The notes under the pieces: generated by a model
Database searches by the model: none
Told to the model about the DNA's origin: nothing
What the model saw: the letters and a program-made list of their open reading frames with translations, nothing else
Assembly (NCBI GenBank): GCA_963755635.1
Contig: CAVWKS010000023.1
Span: 1-64,000 of the forward strand
Length of the DNA: 64,000 nt
From: AC-32 sp963755635
GTDB taxonomy: Bacteria; Actinomycetota; Thermoleophilia; Gaiellales; Gaiellaceae
Direction of reading: 5' to 3'
Position numbers and translations under genes: made by a program
In this document: piece after piece, positions 8,643 through 16,707 of the stretch
Layout of the letters: each line of letters opens with the position of its first letter
How positions within the stretch are numbered: position 1 is the stretch's first letter

Positions 8643-10217
8643 ATGGACGACTACGACGTCATCATCGTCGGCACCGGTGCTGGAGGCGGAACGCTTGCCC
8701 GGCACCTGGCACCTTCGGGCAAGCGGATCCTGCTGCTCGAGCGTGGCGACTGGCTCCCGCGCGAGCCGCAGAACTGGCTCGCCCAGGACGTCTTCGTGGA
8801 CAACCGCTACGTCTCCGAAGACACGTGGTACGACGAGCACGGGAAGCCGTTCCAGCCGCAGATTCACTACTTCGTCGGCGGGGCGACCAAGCTCTACGGA
8901 GCCGCGCTCTACCGCCTGCGCGCCGAGGACTTCCAGGAGCTGCAGCACCACGACGGCGTCTCGCCCGCGTGGCCGATCTCGTACGACGAGATCGAGCCCT
9001 ACTACACACTCGCGGAGCACCTCTACGAAGTGCACGGGGCCCACGGCGAAGACCCGACCGAGCCGCACGCAAGCGCGGACTACCCGTTCCCGCCGGTCTC
9101 GCACGAGCCGCGCATCCAGCAGCTCGCGGACGACCTCGCCGCAGCCGGCTACCACCCGTTCCACGCACCGTGCGGGATCCGGCTGAACGAATCGAACATG
9201 CCCTACAGCGCGTGCGTCCGCTGCATGAACTGCGACGGCTTTCCGTGTGCCGTCCACGGCAAGTCGGACGCGGACGTGCTCGGCGTGCGGCCCGCGCTCG
9301 AGCACGCGAATGTCGAGCTGCTCACGAACGCGGAGGTGTTGAAGCTGGAGACCGCTGACGGCGGCTCGACCGTCAGCGGCGTGGTCGTCGAGCACGAGGG
9401 CGAGACGAAGACGTTCTCCGCCGACCTCGTCGTGCTCGCCTGCGGGGCGGCGAACACCGCCAAGCTGCTGCTGGTCTCGGCCTCCGACGAGCATCCGAAC
9501 GGGCTCGCCAACGGCTCCGACCAGGTCGGCCGCAACTACATGTTCCACAACAGCCAGGCCGTGCTCGCGCTCTCGCACGACGAGAACCCGACGGTCTTCC
9601 AGAAGACGCTCGGCCTGAACGACTTCTACTTCGCAGGCAACGGCCACGACTACCCGCTCGGCAACATCCAGATGGTCGGCAAGTCACAGGCCCCGATGTA
9701 CCGCGGAGAGAAGCCTGTGCAGACGAGGCTCGCCCCGCAGTGGACCTTGGAGCGGGTCGCCAAGCACGCGGTCGACTTCTGGCTCTCGACCGAGGACCTG
9801 CCGATGCCCGACAACCGGGTCACGGTCGACGGCGACGGGAAGCTGACGCTCGCGTACACGGCGACGAACGAGACGCCGAAGAAGGAGCTGCACAAGCAGC
9901 TCGGCTCGATGCTCGCGAGCCTGCGGATGGAGCCGGACCACCTCTTCCACCGCTTCGCGTACATGAAGAACGACATCCCGGTCGCGGGTGTCGCGCATCA
10001 GGCCGGCACCTGCCGGATGGGCTCGGACCCGGAGACGTCCGTGCTCGACCGCGACTGCCGCGCCCACGAGGTCGACAACCTCTACGTCGTGGACACGAGC
10101 GTCTTCCCGAGCATCGGCGCCGTCAACCCGGCGCTGACGGCGATGGCGAACTCGCTTCGAGTGGGCGACCACCTGCTCGAGCGCATGGGTGCGAAAGCGG
10201 CGGCGGCGGCGGTTTAG
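8643..10217 (+). CDS. GMC-family FAD oxidoreductase with Cys cluster
   Basis: FAD-dependent oxidoreductase of the glucose-methanol-choline family, 524 residues. The N-terminal FAD motif VGTGAGGGTLA starts at residue 9. The C-terminal GMC half ends with the usual VDTSVFPSIGAVNPALT flavin/active-site segment. An insert contains Cys191, Cys194, Cys197 and Cys202 (CX2CX2CX4C), unusual for a plain GMC alcohol oxidase and suggestive of an iron-sulfur cluster. Some bacterial FAD-glucose dehydrogenases of this family carry a 3Fe-4S centre. The gene is the last of the zwf-GH15-GMC operon, so a sugar substrate is likely but unproven. Confidence 0.85.
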   Translation: MDDYDVIIVGTGAGGGTLARHLAPSGKRILLLERGDWLPREPQNWLAQDVFVDNRYVSEDTWYDEHGKPFQPQIHYFVGGATKLYGAALYRLRAEDFQELQHHDGVSPAWPISYDEIEPYYTLAEHLYEVHGAHGEDPTEPHASADYPFPPVSHEPRIQQLADDLAAAGYHPFHAPCGIRLNESNMPYSACVRCMNCDGFPCAVHGKSDADVLGVRPALEHANVELLTNAEVLKLETADGGSTVSGVVVEHEGETKTFSADLVVLACGAANTAKLLLVSASDEHPNGLANGSDQVGRNYMFHNSQAVLALSHDENPTVFQKTLGLNDFYFAGNGHDYPLGNIQMVGKSQAPMYRGEKPVQTRLAPQWTLERVAKHAVDFWLSTEDLPMPDNRVTVDGDGKLTLAYTATNETPKKELHKQLGSMLASLRMEPDHLFHRFAYMKNDIPVAGVAHQAGTCRMGSDPETSVLDRDCRAHEVDNLYVVDTSVFPSIGAVNPALTAMANSLRVGDHLLERMGAKAAAAAV

Positions 10218-10465
10218 AGCCTCGCGCCCTGCGCGTCGCAGGGGATCTGGAAGCGTCGATTGGCGATGCCCTTCTCGTGCGTCAGCTGAGCGACCGTCCG
10301 TTGCATCGCGACCGGGCGCAGCCCGAGCACGCCGAACACGCCGGCCGCGCGGTCGCCGTCCTCGAAGTAGCTTCCCTCGGGCGCCCGCCGCCTGACGAGC
10401 AGCATCGCAGTGGTTGCGACGACGGCGACAAGCACGACGATCAGCGCCGCCCAGAAGAGATTCAT
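10214..10465 (-). pseudogene. Truncated DUF4239-like membrane protein remnant
   Basis: Short frame of 83 codons beginning with a membrane segment and continuing LLVRRRAPEGSYF, then DGDRAAGVFGVL. From memory this matches the N-terminus of actinobacterial DUF4239 (bestrophin-like) membrane proteins. After GVFGVL the family resemblance stops, and the rest of the usual ~250 residues is missing. A full-length but different DUF4239-like gene lies 1 kb away on the same strand (11443-12231). I read this as the 5' stump of a decayed relative. There is no Shine-Dalgarno before the ATG. It overlaps the GMC stop by four bases on the opposite strand. Confidence 0.45.
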
Positions 10466-10554
10466 AGGAGTCAGCAAGCTAGAAACCCGTCGTCCCGGGA
10501 GCATCGTCCGATGCGGGTGAAGCCCTCGGCTGGCAGGCTGCGGAAGCTCCGGCG

Positions 10555-11442
10555 ATGAATCCGTCGGGCGAACAGGTCGAGCTCGCCTTCGGGGAGCAGC
10601 GGGCCGTCGTCGTAGGTGTCGGCGCGGGCCTGCGGACGTACTCCGTCGGCGAGCGGCCGATTCTCGACGGCTACGGCGACGACCAAGTCTGCCCCTCGGG
10701 CCGCGGGCAACTGCTCGTCCCGTGGCCGAACCGCATCGAGGACGGCCGCTACGACTTCGACGGGCGCTCGCATCAGCTTCCGTTGAACGAGCCCGAGCGG
10801 CGAAACGCGATCCACGGCCTCGTGCGCTGGTCGCACTGGTCTGTCGCCGAACGGGCGGCGGACCGGATGGCGTTCGAGCACGTCCTGTACCCGCAACCGG
10901 GCTACCCGTTCGCGCTCGAGCTGCGCGTCGAGTACTCGCTCTCCGAAGAAGGGCTCGCCGTGCGGATCGAGGCGACGAACGCCGGGTCCGAGCCCGCGCC
11001 GTTCGGAGCGGGCTGGCACCCGTACCTCGCGGTCGACGCCGAGATCGTCGACGACGTCGAGCTGCGCGTGCCGGCGAGGGCCGTGCTGGTGGCCGACGAG
11101 CGCGGCCTGCCGGTTCGCAGCGCCTCGGTCGCCGATGAAGGCCTGGATTTCCGCGAGGCGAGGCCGATCGGGCCGGCGAGGCTCGACCACTGCTTCACCG
11201 ACCTGGAGCGCGACGACGGCGGCCGAGCCGCGGTGCGTGTCGGAACGACCAACCTGTGGGCCGACGAGAGCTTCCCGTACCTGATGGTCTTCACCGGCGA
11301 CGGGCTGCCGGACGTCGAGCGGCGCAGCGTCGCCGTCGAGCCGATGACCTGCGCGCCGAACGCCTTCCGCAGCGGCGAGGGGTTGATCCGGCTCGAGTCG
11401 GGCCAGACCCACGCAGGCCGTTGGGGAATCTCCCCCGGCTAG
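10555..11442 (+). CDS. galM-like: Aldose 1-epimerase family protein
   Basis: Mutarotase-fold enzyme of 295 residues that interconverts alpha and beta anomers of aldoses. The two histidines and the glutamate of the active site are recognisable: the first His in RNAIHGLV (about residue 85), the second in GWHPYL (about residue 155), and the base Glu in VAVEPMTC (about residue 262). It stands alone on the plus strand between two minus-strand membrane genes. The start ATG directly follows an in-frame Arg-rich stretch without an obvious ribosome site. It probably serves sugar metabolism together with the preceding GH15/GMC operon, since both glucose and its oxidation products depend on anomer state. 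Confidence 0.88.
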   Translation: MNPSGEQVELAFGEQRAVVVGVGAGLRTYSVGERPILDGYGDDQVCPSGRGQLLVPWPNRIEDGRYDFDGRSHQLPLNEPERRNAIHGLVRWSHWSVAERAADRMAFEHVLYPQPGYPFALELRVEYSLSEEGLAVRIEATNAGSEPAPFGAGWHPYLAVDAEIVDDVELRVPARAVLVADERGLPVRSASVADEGLDFREARPIGPARLDHCFTDLERDDGGRAAVRVGTTNLWADESFPYLMVFTGDGLPDVERRSVAVEPMTCAPNAFRSGEGLIRLESGQTHAGRWGISPG

Positions 11443-12231
11443 CTACGGCCCGGTGGCAGCCGGCGGCAGCGCCATCGACGCGCGCAGGGCGATGAGGGGA
11501 GCGTCCGGGACGCGGATCAGACCGCGCGTCGGACGGTCGAGGTCGAAGATCACGAGCAGAAGCACGGTCACGAGCGCCCCGGCGAGGAACACCGTCGTGG
11601 CGCCTCGGCCGTGCATCGCCGTGTAGAGCGCGAGCAGCCCGAAGGCGATCGCGGTGCCGAACACCTCCAGCGCCAAGACGGCGTTTGGGATGCGGTTGTT
11701 GAGAGCCGCCACACGCACCGTCTGCTGGTCGATCATCGCGTTGAGACTCTCGACGTAGAGTCGCGGGGCGGTGTCCTGCGGCGCCCCCTTGAGCGCGTTC
11801 CCGGCCAGCCGCCAGAGCTGACGCTGGAGCCCGTCTTCCCTGCCGGTCGCCTGTCTGAACGACGCCTCTGTCGGTACCGCTCGCGAGAGCTGCAGACTGG
11901 CGTCCGTGTAGCGCTTGAGCAATTCCAAAGAACGGGTTCGCGTGGGCTCCGACAGGGTCTGTGCCCGCAGGTAGGTCGTGCCGATCGTGTTGGCGTCGTC
12001 GACGACAGCCGCTCGGCGCGCGTCGTAACGTCCGAGCGCCAACGAGAGGCCAAAGGCGAGCACCAGCCCGATAATCGCCAGCAGGGCGCCCTGGACGATT
12101 CCGACCGGCTCCCGCAGCGTCTCCACGTGCACGCGCAAGATGCGGCCCGACAGGTACCCGACGACCACAAAACCCAGAACGATCCCGGCGATGATCAGCC
12201 AGAGCTCCCAGGTACTCAGTCGGAAGAACAT
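11443..12231 (-). CDS. DUF4239-like (bestrophin-like) membrane protein
   Basis: Predicted integral membrane protein of 262 residues. Two hydrophobic helices lie at the N-terminus (about 12-35 and 48-68), followed by a long soluble alpha-helical segment (about 70-190) and two C-terminal helices (about 195-240). This 2+2 layout, and the motif GLSLALGRYDARRAAVVDDAN, resemble DUF4239 proteins, which are distantly related to bestrophin channels. No function has been shown for the family. Its stop touches the stop of the epimerase (convergent). A 3'-truncated relative appears at 10214-10465. Confidence 0.6.
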   Translation of the reverse strand: MFFRLSTWELWLIIAGIVLGFVVVGYLSGRILRVHVETLREPVGIVQGALLAIIGLVLAFGLSLALGRYDARRAAVVDDANTIGTTYLRAQTLSEPTRTRSLELLKRYTDASLQLSRAVPTEASFRQATGREDGLQRQLWRLAGNALKGAPQDTAPRLYVESLNAMIDQQTVRVAALNNRIPNAVLALEVFGTAIAFGLLALYTAMHGRGATTVFLAGALVTVLLLVIFDLDRPTRGLIRVPDAPLIALRASMALPPAATGP

Positions 12232-12264
12232 CCGGCGAGAGCATCGCAGAGTAAGCCTGTTCGC

Positions 12265-13101
12265 TCAGAGAATCGCCCGAGGGTACGTCTTCGCCGCGAT
12301 GACGGCCGTGACCGCCAGGAAGGCGAGAGCGACCGCGAAGTCGAGCCAGACCGCCCCGCCGGCCGAGATGCCGAGCAGCAGGGCGCGCATTCCGTGCACC
12401 TCGTAGGTGAGCGGGTTGCCGTGGGCGACGACCTGCAACCACCCCGGCATGATCGCGATCGGATAGAGCGCGCTCGAGGCGAAGAAGAGCGGCATGACCA
12501 CGAGCTGCCCGATGCCCATGAAGCGCTCGCGCGTGCGGACGAGGGACGCCAGGATCATCGAGAGCGACGCGAAGCCGGCCGTCCCGAGCACGAGCAGGAC
12601 GAGCGCGCCGGCGATGTCGAGCGGGTTCCAGCGGATCGAGATTCCGGCGATCGCGATCACGGCCAGGAGCACCACGGACTGCGTGAGCGCGCGGATCGCG
12701 GCTCCGGTTGCCTTCCCGAGCACGATTCCGAGCCGCGGGATCGGGGTCGCGAGCAGGCGCTGGAGCTGGCCGACGTCCCGCTCCCAGATCACGCCCAGGC
12801 CGAAGAAGATCGCGATGAAGAGCGCCGCCTGCGCCATCACGCCGGGCGCGAGGTAGGCGCGGTAGTCGTGGAAGCCTCCGCTCAGGACGTGGTTCCGGCG
12901 CAGCGCGGTGCCGAAGATGAACAGCCAGAGGAGCGGCTGGACGGAGCGCGTGAAGATGTCGAGGTGGTCGTGCCTGAGCTTGCGCAGCTCGGCCCAGCCC
13001 ATCGCGAACGTCCCGTCGCGGAGCCGTCCCGCGCGTACGACGAGCCCGCGGACGGCGAGCTCAAGCGAGCCGGCGCGAACGCTTTCGGCTGGCGCGGACA
13101 T
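12265..13101 (-). CDS. ABC-2 type transporter permease
   Basis: Membrane subunit of a two-component ABC exporter (DrrB-like, ABC-2 family), 278 residues. About six hydrophobic helices are visible after an amphipathic start, and the conserved re-entrant/ABC-2 region SLSMILASLVRTRERFMGIGQ sits near the middle. The gene start lies 41 bases inside the upstream ATPase gene, so the two are coupled. Together with the MarR-type regulator they form a three-gene minus-strand operon, an arrangement usual for drug or lipid exporters that are induced by their substrate. The substrate is unknown. Confidence 0.88.
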   Translation of the reverse strand: MSAPAESVRAGSLELAVRGLVVRAGRLRDGTFAMGWAELRKLRHDHLDIFTRSVQPLLWLFIFGTALRRNHVLSGGFHDYRAYLAPGVMAQAALFIAIFFGLGVIWERDVGQLQRLLATPIPRLGIVLGKATGAAIRALTQSVVLLAVIAIAGISIRWNPLDIAGALVLLVLGTAGFASLSMILASLVRTRERFMGIGQLVVMPLFFASSALYPIAIMPGWLQVVAHGNPLTYEVHGMRALLLGISAGGAVWLDFAVALAFLAVTAVIAAKTYPRAIL

Positions 13102-13858
13102 CCCTGAAGCCGCCTCCTTCCTCGAGCCTTCCTCCGGTTGCGGCGGTGAAGACGTCCTCGAGCGAGGGCACCGCGTACTGCTCCTTGAGCTCCGCCGGCG
13201 AGCCGAGGGCCGCGATCTCGCCGAGGTCCAGGATCGCCAGCCGCTCGCACTGGCGCTCCGCCTCCTCCATCTGGTGCGTCGTGACGAAGATCGTCGTCCC
13301 GGCCTCCTCGCGTAGCACCTCGAGCCGGTCCCAGACGACGCGCCGCGCGGTCGGGTCGAGCCCGAGCGTCGGCTCGTCCAGGAAGAGCACCTCTGGCTGC
13401 TTCAGCAGCGCGGTCGCGATCTCGAGCCGCCTGAGCATCCCGCCGGAAAGCGTGCGGCCGAGCCGGTCCAGGAACGTCCCGAGCGACATCGCCTCGACCG
13501 CGTGCTCGATCCGCTCGCGCCGCTCGCGCCGCGGAACTCCGGTCACGCGGCCGTAGAACTCGAGGTTCTCGTGGGCCGTGAGCGCACCGTCGATCGAGAT
13601 CGCCTGCGGCACGTAGCCGATCGCCTGCCGCACCGCGAGTCCGTCGCGGACGACGTCGTGGCCTGCGACTGCGGCCCGGCCCTCGGTGGGGCGGAGCAGC
13701 GTCGTGAGCACGCGGATCGTGGTCGTCTTGCCCGCGCCGTTCGGGCCGAGCAGGCCGAACGCCTCGCCTTGCGGGACCGCGAACGAGATCCCGCGGACAG
13801 CCTCCACCTCGCCGAAGCGGACGGCCAGGTCCTCCACGAGGATGGCCGGCCAGGTCAT
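13061..13858 (-). CDS. ABC transporter ATP-binding protein (DrrA-like)
   Basis: ATPase subunit of the exporter encoded with the ABC-2 permease, 265 residues. Walker A is GPNGAGKTT at about residue 38, the signature is LSGGMLRRLEIA, Walker B is VLFLDEPTLGLD, and the switch His is in VTTHQMEEAE. A C-terminal tail of about 45 residues, rich in basic amino acids, follows as in DrrA-type daunorubicin/lipid exporters. The start ATG overlaps the stop of the MarR gene (ATGA). Cytoplasmic, membrane-associated. Confidence 0.92.
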   Translation of the reverse strand: MTWPAILVEDLAVRFGEVEAVRGISFAVPQGEAFGLLGPNGAGKTTTIRVLTTLLRPTEGRAAVAGHDVVRDGLAVRQAIGYVPQAISIDGALTAHENLEFYGRVTGVPRRERRERIEHAVEAMSLGTFLDRLGRTLSGGMLRRLEIATALLKQPEVLFLDEPTLGLDPTARRVVWDRLEVLREEAGTTIFVTTHQMEEAERQCERLAILDLGEIAALGSPAELKEQYAVPSLEDVFTAATGGRLEEGGGFRDVRASRKRSRRLA

Positions 13859-14349
13859 CTGCGCGCCAGCTCCTCGGTTCTCGCCCGGAGCGCGTCCGCC
13901 GCCTTGGCAGTCAAGCGCACGAGCTCCGTGCGCTCCTCCGGCTCCAGCGCAGCGAGCACGTCGCAGAAGAACTGCCGGCGCTCGGCCGCAATGCCCTCGA
14001 CGAGCTCTTCGCCGGCGGCGGTCAGCTCGACCGTCGTCGCCCTCCGGTCGCCCGTGTCGCTCCGCCGCGCGGCCAGCCCCGCGGCCTCGAGCCGGTCGAC
14101 GAGCCGGGTGGCGGTCGTGTCGTCGACGCCGACGCCGTCGGCAAGCTCGCCGATGCGCATGCTGCTGTGCTCCGCGAGCAGGTCGAGCGCGCGTAGCTTG
14201 CTCGGCGTCAGGTTCGAGCTGGGGTGCAGCGCGGCGAGGAGCTTGCGGCTCCTGAGAACGGCTCCGAGCTCGTGCCAGCGCTGCGAGAGCTCGTTCGCCA
14301 ACGGCTGAAGGTCACGGCGAGCGATACCTGCAAGATACAGAAGCTGCAT
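13855..14349 (-). CDS. MarR-family transcriptional regulator
   Basis: Winged-helix regulator of 164 residues with the MarR core: a recognition helix in MRIGELADGVGVDDTTATRLVDRLE, then a wing with GDRRATTVELTAAG. It is the first gene of an operon with the ABC ATPase and permease. It most likely represses that operon and is released by a ligand. Two related 13-bp sites, one a palindrome covering its own ATG, are candidate operators (14328-14356). The opposite strand carries dinB, whose promoter shares this short region. Confidence 0.88.
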   Translation of the reverse strand: MQLLYLAGIARRDLQPLANELSQRWHELGAVLRSRKLLAALHPSSNLTPSKLRALDLLAEHSSMRIGELADGVGVDDTTATRLVDRLEAAGLAARRSDTGDRRATTVELTAAGEELVEGIAAERRQFFCDVLAALEPEERTELVRLTAKAADALRARTEELARR

Positions 14350-14356
14350 TTTGCAG
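14328..14356. promoter_or_regulatory. Paired 13-bp sites, candidate MarR operator
   Basis: CTGCAAGATACAG at 14328-14340 and CTGCATTTTGCAG at 14344-14356 are two similar 13-mers spaced 16 bp start to start. The second is a 5-bp inverted repeat (CTGCA-N3-TGCAG) that covers the ATG of the MarR gene. Position and pairing fit autoregulation. Binding by this MarR protein is inference. Confidence 0.4.
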
Positions 14357-14370
14357 GAGCTACTATCATA

Positions 14371-14384
14371 CGAACATACGTTCG
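14371..14384. promoter_or_regulatory. LexA (SOS) box in front of dinB
   Basis: CGAACATACGTTCG is a match to the actinobacterial LexA operator CGAAC-N4-GTTCG. It lies about 20-30 bases upstream of the first conserved DinB residues and between the divergent MarR and dinB genes, the expected place for SOS control of a translesion polymerase. Confidence 0.8.
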
Positions 14385-14399
14385 CATCGAAGCAAAGCC

Positions 14400-15576
14400 A
14401 CGATCCTCCATGCCGACGCGGATTCGTTCTTCGCGGCAGTAGAGCAGCGAGACGATCCTCGCCTGCGGGGCCGCCCCGTCCTGGTCGGGAGTTGGGTGGT
14501 GCTCGCCGCCAGCTACGAGGCGAAGGCGCACGGCGTGGAGACGCCGATGGGCGTCAGCCGCGCCCGCAGCCTGTGTCCGGACGCGGTGGTGGTCGAGCCG
14601 CGCATGTCCGACTACGCGCAAGCCAGCAGGGAGCTGTTCCAAGTGTTCGAGGACACAACACCGCTCGTCGAGGGCCTGTCAATCGACGAGGCTTTCCTCG
14701 ACGTCCGCGGCATGGAGCGCGCGTTCGGGAGCCCGGCGGAGATCGCCGCGCGGCTGCGGTCCGAGGTGCGCGACCGCGTGGGCCTGCCGGTCACGATCGG
14801 GATCGCGCGGACGAAGTTCCTGGCCAAGGTGGCGAGCGGTGTGGCCAAGCCCGACGGGCTGCTCCTGGTGCCGCCGCACGGCGAGCTCGACTTCCTTCAC
14901 CCGCTGCCGGTGGAGCGGCTCTGGGGCGTGGGGCCGGCAACGGCGAGGAGGCTGCACGACATCGGCGTCCACACCGTGGGCGAGGTCGCCGGCTTCGGCG
15001 AGGGCACGCTCGTGTCGGTGCTCGGACGCGCGTCGGGTCGGCACCTGCACGCGCTCGCGCACAACCGCGACCCGCGGCCCGTGAACCCTCGCCGGCGCCG
15101 TGGCTCGATCGGGGCGCAGCGCGCGCTCGGCCGCTCGCGGAAATCGCTCGAGGACGTCGATGCCTCCCTCATCGGCCTGGTCGACCGGGTCGCGCACCGT
15201 ATGCGGCGCGCCGGCCGCACCGGCCGTACGGTCGTGCTCCGCCTCCGCTTCCGTGACTTCACGCGGGCGACGCGCTCGCACACGCTTGCCTACGAGACCG
15301 ACGACACGCAGACGATCCTGGCCGTCGCGCGCGGGCTGCTCGCGGCCGCGACGCCGCTGATCGAGCGCCGGGGAATCACGCTCGTCGGAGTGGCGGTCGG
15401 CAACCTCGGCGACGGGCGGAACCTGCAGCTGCCGCTGCCGTTCGATCGTCGCGGCGACGGTGACGCTCGATGCAGCGCTCGACGAGGTGCGGGGCCGCTT
15501 CGGAGCCGGAGCCGTCACGCGAGCGGTGCTGCTCGGGCGCCGCCGCGGGGTCGAGATGCCCCTGCTGCCCGACTAG
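14400..15576 (+). CDS. dinB: DNA polymerase IV (Y family), frameshifted near 3' end
   Basis: Error-prone translesion polymerase of about 391 residues. Visible features are the metal-binding HADADSFF at the N-terminus, SYEAKAHGV, the catalytic LSIDEAFLDV, a thumb HhH segment (LWGVGPATARRLHDIGV) and the little-finger domain. No ATG, GTG or TTG lies in frame before HADAD. The 5' boundary (ACG 14400 / ATC 14403) is a guess, and the first canonical codon, GTG 14496, would delete the active-site Asp. At about 15450 one extra base shifts the frame. Removing it gives the normal tail ending GVEMPLLPD at 15576. The adjacent LexA box predicts SOS induction. Both defects look like sequence errors but could mark decay. 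Confidence 0.8.
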
Positions 15577-16679
15577 CCGAACTGGATCACGCTGCGGATG
15601 CCGTCCTGGGCCTCCATCAGCTCGAAGCCGCGGTTGACCTCGTCCAGCGCGAGGCTGTGCGAGACGAACGGCTCGACGTCGATGTCGCCCGCGAGCCAGC
15701 GCTCGACGAACTGGGGAACCTGGTCGCGGCCCTTGCAGCCGCCGAAGGACGAGCCGGCCACCCGTCGCCCGGTGATCAGGAAGCGCGGCACGATGTCCAG
15801 CGTCTCGCCCTTCCCGGCGACGCCGCAGACCGTGGCGAGGCCCCAGCCCATCCGCGCGGACTCGACCGCCTGGCGCATGACGGCGACGCTCCCGGTCGCC
15901 TCGAAGGTGTAGTCGGCGCCGAAGCCGCGGGTCATGTCCAGGATCTGCTGCACGGTGTCCGGCCCGCCGACGAGCGTGTCGGTCGCGCCCTGCCCGCGCG
16001 CCAGCTCCAGCCGCTCCTCGGAGAGGTCGACGCAGACGATCCGCTCCGCGCCCTGCAGCCGGCAACCGGCGACCGCGCCGAGACCGACCATGCCCGCGCC
16101 GAAGACGACGCACGTCGAGCCCGGCTGCACCTTCGCCGTGTTGATCGCCGCGCCGAGGCCGGTCGAGAGCCCGCAGGCGAAGAGGCAGGCGCGGTCGAGC
16201 GGCGCCTCCTTGCTCACGTTCGCGAGCGCGATCTCGGGCATGACGGTGTATTCCGCAAAGGTCGAGCAACCCATGAAGTGCCGGATCGGCTCCCCGTCCC
16301 GCGAGAGCCGCGCCGTTCCGTCAGGCAGGAACCCGAGACCCTGCTGCTCGCGGATCGCCAGGCAGAGGTTGGTGCGCGGGTCGAGGCAGTGCTCGCACTC
16401 GCGGCACTGCGGCGAGAAGAGCGTCACCACGTGGTCGCCCGGAGCGACGGAGGTCACGCCATCGCCGACCGCCTCGACGACGCCCGCGCCCTCGTGGCCG
16501 AGCACGGCGGGCGCGTAGCCCGAGGGATCTGAGCCCGAGGCGGTGTAGAGGTCGGTATGGCAGACGCCGCAGGCGACGAGGCGGACGAGCACTTCCCCGG
16601 CCTTCGGCCCGGCCAGCTCGAGCTCCTGAACCGCGAGCGGCTCGCCGAACCGCTCCAGCACGGCGGCGCGGATCTTCAC
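15573..16679 (-). CDS. Zinc alcohol dehydrogenase, class III / formaldehyde dehydrogenase type
   Basis: Medium-chain Zn-dependent NAD(P) dehydrogenase of 368 residues. Catalytic zinc ligands are Cys in ACGVCHTDLY and the GHEGAGVVE His-Glu pair. The structural zinc loop is CRECEHCLDPRTNLC, and the Rossmann motif is VFGAGMVGLGA near residue 195. The overall pattern matches class III ADH, that is S-(hydroxymethyl)glutathione or mycothiol-dependent formaldehyde dehydrogenase. Actinomycetes use mycothiol rather than glutathione, so the mycothiol reaction is more likely here (inference). It ends convergently on the dinB stop and is downstream of the methyltransferase gene on the same strand. Confidence 0.88.
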   Translation of the reverse strand: MKIRAAVLERFGEPLAVQELELAGPKAGEVLVRLVACGVCHTDLYTASGSDPSGYAPAVLGHEGAGVVEAVGDGVTSVAPGDHVVTLFSPQCRECEHCLDPRTNLCLAIREQQGLGFLPDGTARLSRDGEPIRHFMGCSTFAEYTVMPEIALANVSKEAPLDRACLFACGLSTGLGAAINTAKVQPGSTCVVFGAGMVGLGAVAGCRLQGAERIVCVDLSEERLELARGQGATDTLVGGPDTVQQILDMTRGFGADYTFEATGSVAVMRQAVESARMGWGLATVCGVAGKGETLDIVPRFLITGRRVAGSSFGGCKGRDQVPQFVERWLAGDIDVEPFVSHSLALDEVNRGFELMEAQDGIRSVIQFG

Positions 16680-16707
16680 AGGAGCGATCCTAGTCTCGCC
16701 CAGTCGA

